64,000 nt of DNA, taken from assembly GCA_030248065.1 (NCBI GenBank), contig JASAMV010002913.1, positions 1 to 64,000 of the forward strand. The letters are read 5' to 3'. This document shows positions 45,193 through 56,229 of this stretch, in pieces. Made by a program: the position numbers and the translations under genes. This stretch comes from Rhynchonema sp. JSB1_4. Its lineage: Eukaryota > Nematoda > Chromadorea > Monhysterida > Xyalidae. The notes under the pieces were generated by a model that did no database searches, had not been told where the DNA came from, and saw only the letters and a program-made list of their open reading frames with translations. Position 1 is the stretch's first letter. Each line of letters begins with the position of its first letter.

Positions 45193-48100
45193 CTGCGATT
45201 TTTCAAATTTTTTTGTTGATATGGAGTTTTTGTATTTTTCTGAATTATTCACAAGTCCACCTGATGGTAGTTTCTCAATACTCATGTTGGTGGTGATTTC
45301 TGGGGTCGATGGTGGTGTGGGCGGGGTCGGGGCTGAAATGGGTCGTTGAACGATGGAGTTTTCTTGCGATTAAAGAAACTTATATTTGTCGGTTCATTCC
45401 TAACGCTTAGTGGCTGTGGTTGGTTTCTTGGTCGGTGTGGTTGGCTTTGTGGTCGTCGTTGATACCTTTGTTGTTGTCGGTTCTTTAGTGGTTGTAGGTT
45501 CGGTACTAGTTGTCGGCTCCGAAGTCGCTGCTGAAACACTTTTGTTTCTTCGGACATAGACACGCATACTCGAGAAACAGGAACACTCAGCAACAGCTGT
45601 CCTGAAAATCATCGATGTCATGTCATCGACGGTATGCGTCAAATTGCCTTAGAGTTTTTGAAAACTAGAACGACTAACGTGTAGAGCCTGAGCCCAAAAA
45701 CTGGTGACAAACTTTCATTGTGTTGCTCGAATTGGTAACGCAACACTCTACTGTATTGATACCAGTATTATTTCTGAAATTCATTCAAACGTAACTAACT
45801 CTCATTCGAGGTCACGGAAGCGGTGGCACCAGTCGATTCGGTAGGTATTTCTGTTGTATCTGAAAAATCACTCATCACGACACCATTATGCAACGCGTTG
45901 GAACACGAATACAGTGAGAAGAAGCCAGCGAATATGGCCAACGAGTTTCGGACTGACTGGTGATCTGTTCGCTAGTTGACATGTTCTTTGTTGTTTCTTC
46001 AGTGGCTGAAACACGAAGATCTGATTTAAGCAATTTAATTGCATGCACAAAACACAGCCATGTCTCATCTCACCAGATGTTTCGGCCGTTCCTTCCGTTG
46101 ACGTCGGTAATGCTGGTGTGGTGATCGGTCCAGCTGGAAAGCAACACATGAAACATTATCTCGACGTGATGTGCAATGCTGTACAACAGCGTACATGTAT
46201 ATGTTGTCGTTGGAAGCTCAAAACGATGGTCGCATTGCTGCGTTACCTGCTCCGTATTCGCAAAATGAACCGCGTATGTCAAATATTGATCCATTGCAAT
46301 TGAACGTCACATTACGACCGAACCACCTTGTATCGCCTTTCTCGCACTTGAGCAACGAGCAGGAGCCATTGTTAAGCACCCAGAACAGTTTTTGACTATC
46401 ATCATCGTCGTGGCATGGTTCGTACTGAAAACAGCATTTCATATTTTTGTTCACATGTCGGTTGCAGCAACTCACAAGCTTTATAAGTTTAATTAGTGAA
46501 CAGGGATAACACGTTGACGTACCATGAAAGATATGTTAAAGGGTTGATGTGTTGCATCGCTGTCGACTGACAGTATTGTTCCTTCATCGAACCCATCGAG
46601 ACGTCGTCTACAGTAATCGTTTGCTTCATTGAACTTAATCTTGCTTTTCTGGATCAATACGAAACACTTTTGTAGACTGGCGTTGAAGAAAGACATTATT
46701 TCGACACCGTTTTCGAGCGGCTTTGAGGCGTTCTGACACGTGGCAGCCAGGGGACTGATGGTCGTTGGAGCTGCAATGTGCGAAAACCAACTGTGCTTCT
46801 GTTTGGAATAGCCGCTCTGATCGCGCAGTTGTTTGCTGATCGCAGTACACACGCGTTCATGTCATGTAGAAATTCTGACGTCAATATTGGCGCATAATTA
46901 CGTGAACAGATTGCCTCTGTGTGCACTCCAAATGATGAGCCACACGACCCTCTCACCCTTGTGCACGAGCTGTAATGCAGCGCTACGAACGGGCGCATGA
47001 CAGCTTCGGTGATTGTTTTCAACAATAATGAAGTTGTTAATCGCTGTTTACCCCTTCTAATTGCTCTAACTTGTGTTTGGCAAGTGGATTGAACCGCCAC
47101 TTGTAAGTGAATGTTATCATAAATCTCAGCCAAGCAAAAAGTAGAACGAAAATCATGACGAACTTTGAATTGATGGTGAGGAAGATTCGAAAACAGTCGA
47201 TTCGTTGGTGACTGGTTGGCTTGTTGACACGGTCTCGGTTTCAGTTGTTTCTTCGGTGGCTGAAAGAAATCATGTCACAATTTGACTTGTAATTGTGTGC
47301 CAAGAAAGAACGTGTCTCACACGACGTTTCCGTCGATCCATTCGTTGACGTCGCGGCGTGCGTGCTGCTTGACTGCTCAGTTAGAACGGGGGCTAAAACA
47401 TAATGTTCTATTAGTTTGTGACTGTATGGTGCCTTCTACCTTATGTCAATTGTGTTGCTTATGACACACCTGTTTCGAATTCGCAAAAGGCGCCGTTTAG
47501 CAAAGAGGCTTTGTATTTGTCACAACTGAATTTGTCGTAATTGTTTTTGTCGTTGTCAAAGAAGCAAACATTTGTTTCGCTGCAAAGGTCTTTGGCGCAC
47601 AGGACAAGCACACCAAACCGACACCTGTCTTCTTTGTTGGTCACCCAGAAGAAAAGCCCATTGGGTGTGTGGCTGACGCATTTCTCATCCTGAAAGTCTC
47701 TTGTCGCGTTAATGGTGCACTGCCTGGTTATGACGATTGTGCTGACGAACCATGTCAACCATGTCGTAGATGTTAAATGGAAGTGTTTCTTCGGACACGC
47801 TGGTGTTGACTGACAGAAGGTCTCCTTCCTTGAATCCGTTAATATATGTATCGTGACAGAACTCTTTTGATTCGTTGTAACGACTTTCATTGATGTATAT
47901 GAAGCATTTTTGCAGACTGGCATTGAAAAATGACTGTTTTATTCGTGAAATTCGCGGTAGAGAGTTACATATGACGGCTGCAGATGCTGGTGTTGTTGAG
48001 GATTCGATTGGGGCTGCAAAGTGTAAACTCATCGTGAACAATAAGTATATACATACTTTGTTAATCAGTTTTGTGCTCTTGACCGGCAGCAAGCTTGCGA

Positions 48101-51100
48101 ACTGCATTCATTACCTTCTGGGGCAAAGAATAACGTCAAAATAACGCAGACAATGTGGGGAACATTGAATCGCACACCAAGACCAAACTACCCATTGGTG
48201 TAGGGCGTGGGCAGAACTGAATCCAAAAGAAAAAGGAGATGAAATCATGACAAACTGTGAGTTGATGGCGAGGAGTATTCGGAATAGGTAGATTCGTTGG
48301 TCATTGGTGGACTTGTTGACATGCTCTCGGTTTCGAATGTTTCTCCGGTAGCTGAAAGAAGACAGCTTCTGTTTTGTAGCAATGCAAGTGAAGACACAAG
48401 CATGTCTTGCGTACGTGATGTTTCAGTAGGTTCTTCCGTTGACGTTCTTTGCGTACTGATTGGTCCTGGTGGAGGATGAACTGAAAATTAATTTGAAGTA
48501 GCTTTCTAAAAGCACTCTGAAATTTGTTTTGCATAATTGCACACAGTTAATGTCTGACCTGCTTCGTACTCGCAGAAGAACGCCAGCTCCGTACTGTTAT
48601 CGCCGCTACAATTCTGCGCTGTCAGGCCGCCGTTATCACACGTCATTATACGACACTGATCATCGACGATCGATGTCAACCAAAAGTGGTATGTCAGAGA
48701 GCATTCATTGAGGCTCTACAAATTTAGAAGCAGAGTGAAGCACACGCATTGCATGCGGCAGAGAAAGTCAGAAAATTGTGTGACAAACCAGCGCCGTGAC
48801 GTTGAATGGCAATTCTTCTGGGTTCGAAACAAGCAAGTTTCCAGTCTTGAATCCGGGGATTGTGAGATCAGTACAGCGAACCATTGCCTTGTTGTACTTT
48901 TCGACAATCGTGATTGATAGAAAACACTTTCCGGTTGTAGCGTTGAAGAGTGCTTTCTTGACGTCGCCAAGTTTGTTGGTTTGGGCTGAACAAGACGTCG
49001 ATGGGGAGATTGTTGTTGTGGGCGGTTCGGTGGAAGCTGTAATTTATACGTCACATGATGATGACTTGTGGAGCAAATATTTTGTTGCCCGTTTCGACTC
49101 GTTTCTTCGACTGAGTGGTGCACCAAGTCATCATCGCTACAATTAAAAAATGTCCCTAAAAGCAAGAACCTGCGATCTGGTTTTATGATTCGGTAAAACA
49201 TCAAACAATCGGTCGAAGCGATCAGTTGCGTCGTACCAAGCATTGATTAAATGTCATGAAAATCAAAACCAACTCATTCGCTACCTGATGATCCGGTGGT
49301 GATGTTCGCTTCAGTTGGAAGGGTGATCTTGGTTTCATTCCATGCTGAAATTTTATACAGTTTAAAAATTGGGTTCAGTTAGTGGATTATTACAGACAGC
49401 TTACTGCTGAAGGTTTCGCCAGTTCCGTTTTCTGCAGTTGACGTTGACAATGTTTGATCTGAGGTTGGAAAAGCTGTTTATTCTGTTAAGTACGTTAGTG
49501 TTGTTTGGTTTACGCACTTGGCTCCGTCACAATGATGGTAGGCTCGGTCAGGTTGTTGGTGGATGCAGTTAGCGGAGAACTTGTCGGCTGTTTTATCGTG
49601 GTTTCCGAAGTGATTGGTGCGGTTGGTTTTGGTGTCTCTGTAAATCAACCAGCAGATCTACTGTATTTTACTTGTGCTGTACAAAGTCTTTACAGCGACG
49701 ACCATACGTTTGATTGGTGACGGCTGTGGATCTGGCCCTAGTGAAGCATAACAACGCTATTTTTTGAAAATCCAATTCCAAAATCTAGATTTCCCACGCC
49801 TAGTCTCCATGGATGGATAAATGGACCAAAACAAACGCCGTCAAAAATCAATTGTATAGTCGCTTTGAAAACAAATGCGTGTCATAGTTTCTTTTTCGGG
49901 ACACCATCCTTGTAAACATACCGATAAGCTTATGCTCGCAGATGAACCATGCGGTGACTAGGGAACAAGCTTTGAAGTTGAAGACCAGGTCTCCACCCGC
50001 AATTTTACAATGAACCTGACCGCAACCACTGCTAGCAACATGGTTTAGCCAGAACGGTGCTGGGCAGCTTTCGTTCTGCAGCGCGAGTTCATGATCATTA
50101 GTAACATTAGTCAGGCAATCCAAATGTAAGGTGAGTTAAACAAAACAGAAAGAGTTCAACAAACCAAGTTTTTGAGAAAAGTCTTCAGTTTGTGCAGCCA
50201 TTCGTCTCCCAACTGGACTTTAGCCAACGTTCCGTCTTGAAATCCGAAGATGCTCTTATTTTTGCAATAATTTATCGATTCATTAAATGAGAGGCGGGTT
50301 TTATAGATGCCAGTGTAACACAAGGATTCTGTTCCGTTGTAAAACGCGTTGTTGAAATCTGTTGCGTTGATGGTGGCGGCCTCGCATAGCTCGTCAGGTG
50401 GAATACTGGGTGTAGGCTGTGTCGTTGCTAAATGATCGAAATGGTTAAAACCAGAACGTTTGTCGAAGACACTGCAAAAAAGAAACAAAATCGCGGTACA
50501 TTGTTCGGTCGCGTTGACAGTGGATGGTGTTGCACTCGTCGATTCAGTCTCGTTCGATGTCGATGCATTTTGGCTGGCTACAAACAGAAAACAGAAAAGT
50601 TTTAAAACACGGTCGCAGTACATTAGTAACAAACACACATTCGGTAGAAGTGGTTGTCAAGTTTGGATTAGCCGACGATTCCGGAAATGTTGTGATGGCC
50701 GTCGGTTCGGTGATCGTGGCTGGAATGAAATTCATCTACATGCGATCCGACTAAAAAATAGAATTGCGAGCAAAAATGGCTGACATTCATTGGTTGTTAA
50801 GTTTGCTGTTGGGTAGGTTCCTGGAGAAATCTCGGTCGGCGAAACAGTTGAGCCGGTCAAGTTGGCTGGGGTCGTCGAAGCTGAACAGTTGAACACGAGG
50901 TGCAAAAATTTATGTTTTTAATTGATACACCCATGCATGGTACATCCGTTGACGGACCAAGTGTGCAACACAGGTCGTTGGCACAAATCTGGCTGTTAGG
51001 GAAAGCTGGAAGCCTAAGACTAAGCCGTTGTGTAGGCCTGAGCCTAAGCCCAAGCCCAATCATAAGCCTGAAGCGCAAGCTAGTTGAAAATACGCGCGAC

Positions 51101-54100
51101 CAAGTCAAAACGCGCGACGATGTCCCCGGACCTTGGCACAATGGGCAACGAGCACAAGCACAGCGCACGTCACACCAGCCTAGACACAGATGGCCAGCTG
51201 AGTATTGTTGCCGACCGGTATAAAAACAACTCCCAGCACTGCAATGAATGACTCAAAGGGTCTTGCAGAGCAGGACCGAAACTGATTGATGTAATCGGTC
51301 TCGCAAGACAAGAATGGCCTGGACACCGATCATCAAGTTTGACATCGCCCTGTAGGTTACTACAAATCTATCTGTCCGTCTTTGGTAAATATTAAGGGCC
51401 TAACAGTCATTCGTAATGGACGTGACTGAAGTTGTCGGTGTTGCTGCGGATTCATCGGTGGTATTCGTTGCGTCTGAGTAGAATCATGGTTTTTTATCTG
51501 TTAGGTCGACAATAATTGTACTGAATACCCGCAAGGTCTTTACCGAGTTCGGGTTTTAGAATGGTTCCGTTGTGCCAAGTACCGTTGTTACACGTGAGCA
51601 CCTCACATTCAACAGCGGACGTCGTCGGACTCTCGGTCGTTGGTTGCCCATTGGGATAGTCATCGAAAAATTGTTTTTAAAGGTTGACAATGCCCATTGA
51701 AAAAAGGTTAAACAACGTGGTACGCTCCGAAAGATATACCAGTGACACTTTTCATGATCTTGTCGAGTATGCCGTTGTTGCCCAAAGAAATTAAATGGAT
51801 AATGTCTTTTGGATGAGATCGATCGGTTGTTGTTGGTTGAGATGGTGTTGGCTTGGTCGATGGACTTTCGTCAGGAAATCTGCAGTACTTAATTTCGTCG
51901 CCGTGCAGGTACTTGTCGTCCGTTTTGTTTGGTTGAGCGGTTATTATTGCATCTGGCGGAATGGCGGGTTCGGAGGAGCAACCTGAGATCAAGTTCCAAA
52001 GTTAGATTGCGAAAAAGTTTTCAAATCTGCTGTATGACCGTTCAAGTCTTGGCTGAGCGTTGTTGGAACGGTGGACGTCACGTTCGTAGCGTTTGTCGTT
52101 GACTGGGGATCTGTAACGATAGAAACGTCTTGACACATTTTTGCAACTGATTCTCGGCAGACAGTCTCAAACTGTTGACAACTGCATTCAACTAACCGGG
52201 GCAGTCATCAGGCTTCGACCAGGTTCCCTTTTGGCAAGTCGTTGTGCGATTCTCACCGCCGACTTTGCATTCGTAGACGAGATAGTCACCGTCATAGAAC
52301 AACGTGCTGTTCGGAAGGTCGTTGATTATTTGGTACTGGGATTCGTTATGAAGCAGGCCATCGCCAACTGCGTGCTTTGGTATCGGGGTTTGGTTGTGCT
52401 TGCAATCTGGATAGATTAAACAGATTGCCGTGTGTAACTCGAAAATCATATTTCAGGGTCCTAAACTTCTGCGAATAGCAACGAAGAATCACGCTCAATA
52501 GGTCCCAATGAAGAACCACATCTGCGGTTGTCCTTAAACCCATAGAGTCGCTATTGCCCTCCTCGCTTTGTTTGTATCGAAAGACGACATCAAGATCAAA
52601 AGGATTATACCGAACATTACCAAAGTTACGACTATCGATCGAAATTGCGTATTCAACACGGCCGAGCAGGACAAACCTGCCGAATATTTAGCGGTCAGCG
52701 TTTCAAAACAGTCATCAGCACACCAGCAGACAATTATGCTCAATTAGTGAGCAGCCGTTTACGGTGGCCCAACAGGCAGCGATAATTAAGCAACACGTAC
52801 ATCTACAGTAAGTGCATAGCGCCATGGCAGTGAACTGGTTTACTGTTTTGAAACAGTATATGATGAATGCCAAGCGAAACAACCCAAAAAATCAAGCGAA
52901 TTTCAGGCACCCTTTTCTTCTGCTGTAATTTAAAGCGTCCACGTGACAAATGAAGCTGATGAGTTTGATATGTCAGCAAAATCTACCAACAAATATGAAT
53001 CAAACGTGTGCTGTTGCATTTCTGAGACGGAACACAGCTATAATGTTGCGGACAACATGCGTAGGTTGGCCAATTTCAGCGCTCGCATTCGCACAGACGG
53101 GCTGTGTGCGGCCATAGCGACCTGGCACCCATGTTACCCATGTTACCCAGCCACAGGGTCTACGCCACAAGCCTGGGTACCCAGGTCGAAATGTTCGCGA
53201 AAAAAGCGTGGGTACCCTGGGTACCCAGGTCGAAATGCGCATGCGCTTGCATGCACATGCATGCCGACTACGGCGTAAGTGTGAAAATGATAGTCAGAAA
53301 AACAACATTTCCGAACACTGTAACGCCGTATCACGCCGCGGGCTTAGTGCAGTCATGATAGTTTGAATAATAACAACATGCAGCCATACATGTCGTCGAA
53401 ACGTGTTTGAAAAAGTCAATTGGAAAAACACAATTAGAAAAACACCACTATTCATTTGACACATACAGACAGGCTTAGTGCAGTCATGATAGTTTGAATA
53501 ATAACAACATGCAGCCATATGTCGTCGAAACGTGTTTGAAAAAGTCAATTGGAAAAACACAATTAGAAAAACACCACTATTCATTTGACACATACAGACA
53601 GGCTTAGTGCAGTCATGATAGTTTGAATAATAACAACATGCAGCCATATGTCGTCGAAACGTGTTTGAAAAAGTCAATTGGAAAAACACAATTAGAAAAA
53701 CACCACTAGACATTTGACACATACACACATTTTAGATTAGCACCCCAACACCAATAAGACACCCCGACAACCGTGAGACCGTAGTGGCGCACCTAGAACT
53801 GGGCCACCCAACGCAACACAGGCAACACACAACACAGAACGCGCAGGCATGCGCGTGCATGCGGCATGCACAAGCCAATGCGCGTGCAAGCAAGATGTGC
53901 ATGAAAATACTAATTTAGTTTCAATTGGGTACCCAGGGTACCCCAAAATAGGAGAATTCGCGCGCGCGCGAATTCTTATACATGGGAAAAGCAGAAATTC
54001 CAAAACTGCGACCTGGGTACCCACAGCCGGCAAAAGGCAGATATGTGAGGCAGCCGCAGCCAAAAAAAGTGCTTTATGCCAATCCCGAACACACGTGGAC

Positions 54101-54844
54101 ATATTTAGTTGACACCCTGTAATTCCAAATCTTATTTCTGCTTTTTTTGGAAAATCTGCCTCCTATCTTTTGCATGGTGGGTAACATGGGTAACATGGGC
54201 ACAGTGGGTGCCCAGGTCGAAAAGGCCTGTGTGCGAGCCAGCTTGCAGCTTGATGTGTTATTGACTAACCAGTTGGGGTGTATTGGCAAATGAAAGGCAG
54301 GCTTTTTTCATGGTCGCATGGCTGATAAAACGGAGACCCCGCTTCGCACTTCATTATGCAGATTTGAATATTCTTTTGCTTTTCGAGTGTCATTTTGGCT
54401 ACCCAGAATCCCATCGGGTTGTCTGAGGGGTTGCAGTCGGGACTCTGAATATGCCGAAATCGAATTAACCAAAGCACTCAGACCAAAGCGCTACCATCTG
54501 CGATGTCAGCTTATTCCATGGCTAACCAGTTTCGTGAGAAAATTCCGGCGGCCGACTTTCAAAGCTAATGCACCGATATGGTAGCCGCTCGGTTTAAATC
54601 CTTCGCAAATCAAATTTGCAATTGGCCAAGTCGTCGGATTCGCGAACAACGCGTAGCAGACGGGCGCTGATTGCTGGCTATCTTCGAATGTTTGGAAGAA
54701 GTGCAGTGTATTGGTCACTTCTTGGTTTGTCTCATTGATTAGCTCCTGTTTAGCCTGTTGACACGTGCTGTCCAACGTGCCACTCACAAAACGTGGCAAC
54801 GTCAGCACGCAAACCAACAGGAACGCGGTCAAATATCTTGGCAT
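43874..54844 (-). CDS. receptor gene 1: multi-CTLD, CCP, mucin-linker type I membrane protein
   Basis: The ATG at 54844 starts a signal peptide (LTAFLLVCVLTLPRFVSG). Read in order: CTLD1 (54844-54527, 54444-54270), CCP (52406-52197), linker (about 52110-52046), a degenerate CCP (about 51990-51530), Thr/Ser linkers, CTLD2 (50427-50165, 50075-49922), CTLD3 (49036-48789, 48715-48559), CTLD4 (48013-47751, 47689-47470), CTLD5 (46770-46523, 46424-46247), more linkers, a Thr/Pro stalk (45530-45405, about 45337-45285), the membrane helix exon (45192-45008) and tail exons. Splice phases agree at each junction checked. The CTLD halves repeat FFNASLQKCF... YC..GF..G and FW...CxxxxC...FCE. It is likely a surface recognition receptor; sugar or protein ligand unknown. 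It could be two genes if the exon at 52534 is the true end of the CTLD1 transcript. Confidence 0.75.
46247..50427 (-). other. array of four two-exon CTLD modules with Thr-rich linkers
   Basis: Each module is exon a (263, 248, 263 and 248 bp; phase 1 in, phase 0 out) followed by exon b (154, 157, 220 and 178 bp; phase 0 in, phase 1 out). Exon a carries Cys...NASLQKCF or similar and a YC/RC...GF.xG motif. Exon b carries FW, Cys pairs and ends FCEY, FCEF or FICEH. Between modules are short 1-1 linker exons rich in Thr, Ser, Pro and Glu, for example TEETTETETVSTSQP near 47200 and a parallel GETFETESMSTSPP near 48330. The modules lack an evident EPN or QPD calcium/sugar motif, so classical sugar binding is doubtful. 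Confidence 0.8.
51008..51080 (+). repeat. interstitial TTAGGC-like run
   Basis: Minus-strand TTAGGC units are recognisable as GCCTAAG, GAGCCTAAGCCC and ATAAGCC within an intron of receptor 1. They are degenerate. This is the third such run in the window; I found no clear hairpin arms around this one. Confidence 0.5.
51530..52406 (-). other. CCP/sushi exons of receptor 1
   Basis: The exon at 52406-52197 encodes a full CCP: DCKHNQTPIPKH, then YDGDYLVYECK, TTTCQKGTWSKPDDCPG, with the family's Cys, Tyr and Trp positions. The next CCP is split and degenerate: CSSEPAIPPDA ... YLHGDEIKYC near 51990-51880, and ECEVLTCNNGTWHNG near 51600, with Thr/Pro sequence in between. The first CCP is clearly the sister of the one in receptor 2 (TTTCQKGVWSQIDDCP). 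Confidence 0.75.
52534..52676 (-). other. possible alternative last exon: helix and short tail
   Basis: After the acceptor attcggcag a phase-1 exon reads GLSCSAVLNTQFR, helix SIVVTLVMFGIILLILMSSF, then DTNKARRAIATLWV and a stop. CTLD1 exon 54270 ends in phase 1, so the two join in frame. The product would be a small receptor with signal peptide, one CTLD, one helix and a 14-residue tail. Either it is an alternative transcript end or the CTLD1 gene ends here. Confidence 0.5.
53341..53728. repeat. 129-131-bp minisatellite, three copies
   Basis: Units begin GGCTTAGTGCAGTCATGATA at 53341, 53472 and 53601 and are nearly identical. Because 129 is divisible by three, the minus strand shows an open frame of a 43-residue repeat; I regard this as a by-product. 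Confidence 0.85.
53953..53976. repeat. 24-bp perfect palindrome with (CG)6 core
   Basis: AGAATT, then six CG units, then AATTCT. An alternating CG core of 12 bp favours Z-DNA; the palindrome could extrude as a hairpin. Confidence 0.85.
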
Positions 54845-55230
54845 GATGGTGAAATTACATGTTCAATGGTGAATTGCTGTGTTGTTGTCGTCAAATCTGC
54901 GATAAAAGAAAAAAATGAACTCAATTCTTCCGCAGCAAATTCCACGCTTGCCACGACTGCGACGTGTCAGAATGACACGTGCACAGGGGATGTGGTGTCA
55001 TGCATCTTTTGTGAGAATGACATGCCACGAATTTTTTATGTGGCATTACTACAGTAGTACAGTGCACACGTACACGTGCCCAAACAAAACGATTGCTATT
55101 TGACGTGGTAGCAAAAATTTTTTGAGAGCACACCTAACGACTGACAACTATAAAATACGACGTGATCGAAGAAAGTTTAGTTTAGAACTGCAATATTGGT
55201 TGTCTCGCAAAGGCCATGATTTTTACGATG

Positions 55231-55830
55231 TCCATCAAGCTGTCCAGTGCAAGACACGAGAACCTAAAATTTTAAATAGTCCATCTTGGTAGTTCCCTGA
55301 TTGATTGTTTGATGTGGCTAATGTTAGGCACCACCCAAACATTCCTTTGATGAATTGACAACTATAGTAAAAACACTTCCCATGTAAAACCGACAAAACG
55401 CCATTGACAAACCAGAATCAGCCAATGCAAGTTAGTTCATGTTGTGAACTGAGTTTGAAGTCTGACCAATCATGGCAACGAAGCGGCTTAGTCCAAGAAA
55501 AACAATTGCTACGAGGCTTGCAGGCCACACAGGCCATAATTCTTGCCACCCACAATGTGGTCCAGAGGAAGACACGAACAGTGAAATTTTGTCTGGTTCA
55601 GCCTGGTACTGGTTTTCTAATTGGATCCACCACCGTGTTGGTCATTTGATGTGGCCAATGTTAGTCAGCACCCAAACATTAATTTGTTGAATTGATAACG
55701 GAGAAAAGCTCCCCGTGTAAAATTAACAGACGAGGTCATTGAGAAAACAAAATCACACAGTACAAGTCAGTTATGAACTGAGTTTGAAGGACATAATGGC
55801 AAAGAAGTGGCTTGTCAAGAACTTTTTAAA
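55231..55830. repeat. diverged tandem duplication
   Basis: Two units (about 55231-55560 and 55560-55830) share in the same order GTCCAG..AAGACACGA, TTTGATGTGG(C)CAATGTTAG, CACCCAAACATT, GTTG/GATGAATTGA, CCC(A/G)TGTAAAA and TGAACTGAGTTTGAAG. Identity is moderate. No coding sense. Confidence 0.65.
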
Positions 55831-55904
55831 AATATGTTGACCCCCTCCAATACGTATCAATGTGCGCATAACCTTATCCGAGAGATCTGGCGCCACACGC
55901 AGTG

Positions 55905-56085
55905 CGCAGCGCTATACCGTACTCCTGCTGCGTGGTGTCATACCGTTCAACATTGTCCACGTACGGTATGTCACCAGACTTTTTTGGCGGCTAATTTTTT
56001 ATCGGTGTCTCTGGCGCTACTGTAATCGTCAGATGGGTACGGTACGTATGCGACGTTGACTGGACGTTGATTGGTTCATTTTTAT
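55905..56085. repeat. repeat related to 58266-58430
   Basis: Shared words with 58266-58430 include TGTCTCTGG(C/T)(G/A)CTAC, the trinucleotide-phased GTCAGATGG stretch and TACGGTA/TACAGTA. The related copies flank the large foldback and the MITE, so they may be parts of one older unit split by insertions. Confidence 0.45.
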
Positions 56086-56229
56086 GTGGTACAGCTAAAG
56101 AAATGTTTCGATCCGTGATCCGCAAACCGCGGCACACATGTGCGGCCATGCAAACGCGGTGCTGTCCCTGGAGATAGAATTTTTTGACCCACGCACCGGC
56201 TACATCGCCGCGCCCAAAGTCATATTTAA

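Larger units (their letters stand above)
195..48425. repeat. dispersed 10-bp motif TGATGTTTCA / TGAAACATCA (21 exact copies)
   Basis: Exact copies start at 195, 2589, 2643, 9705, 18837, 19440, 20630, 22008, 22960, 24284, 24932, 25264, 27026, 27432, 28579, 31004, 42838, 43313, 44044, 44143 and 48416, in both orientations. One-base variants, mostly TGAAACATT, occur at about 2547, 2683, 22262, 36110, 41333 and 46148. Flanks are not conserved beyond a weak preference for a purine before TGAAACATCA and C or G after it. Copies lie in introns, in coding exons (9705, 18837, 19440, 42838) and between genes. Three sit 2-18 bp downstream of a USP34 5' splice site (20630, 24932, 28579). None was seen after 48.4 kb. 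Function unknown. Confidence 0.85.
53081..54240. mobile_element. ~1.16-kb element with inverted ends enclosing a minisatellite
   Basis: The left end (53081-53149) and right end (54180-54240) are inverted copies sharing ACCCATGTTACCCATGTTAC and CGACCTGG, with GCACA(C/G)A..GGC(C/T) near the outer edge. Additional GGGTACCCAGGTCGAAA words occur inside on both sides. The interior holds the 129-bp repeats and a (CG)6 palindrome. It lies in the long first intron of receptor 1, ending 30 bp from the CTLD1 exon b. Confidence 0.6.

Noticed and set aside
53294..53728. 144-codon minus-strand ORF with a 43-residue repeat
   Set aside because: Follows from a 129-bp minisatellite unit divisible by three; non-coding character and no splice context.
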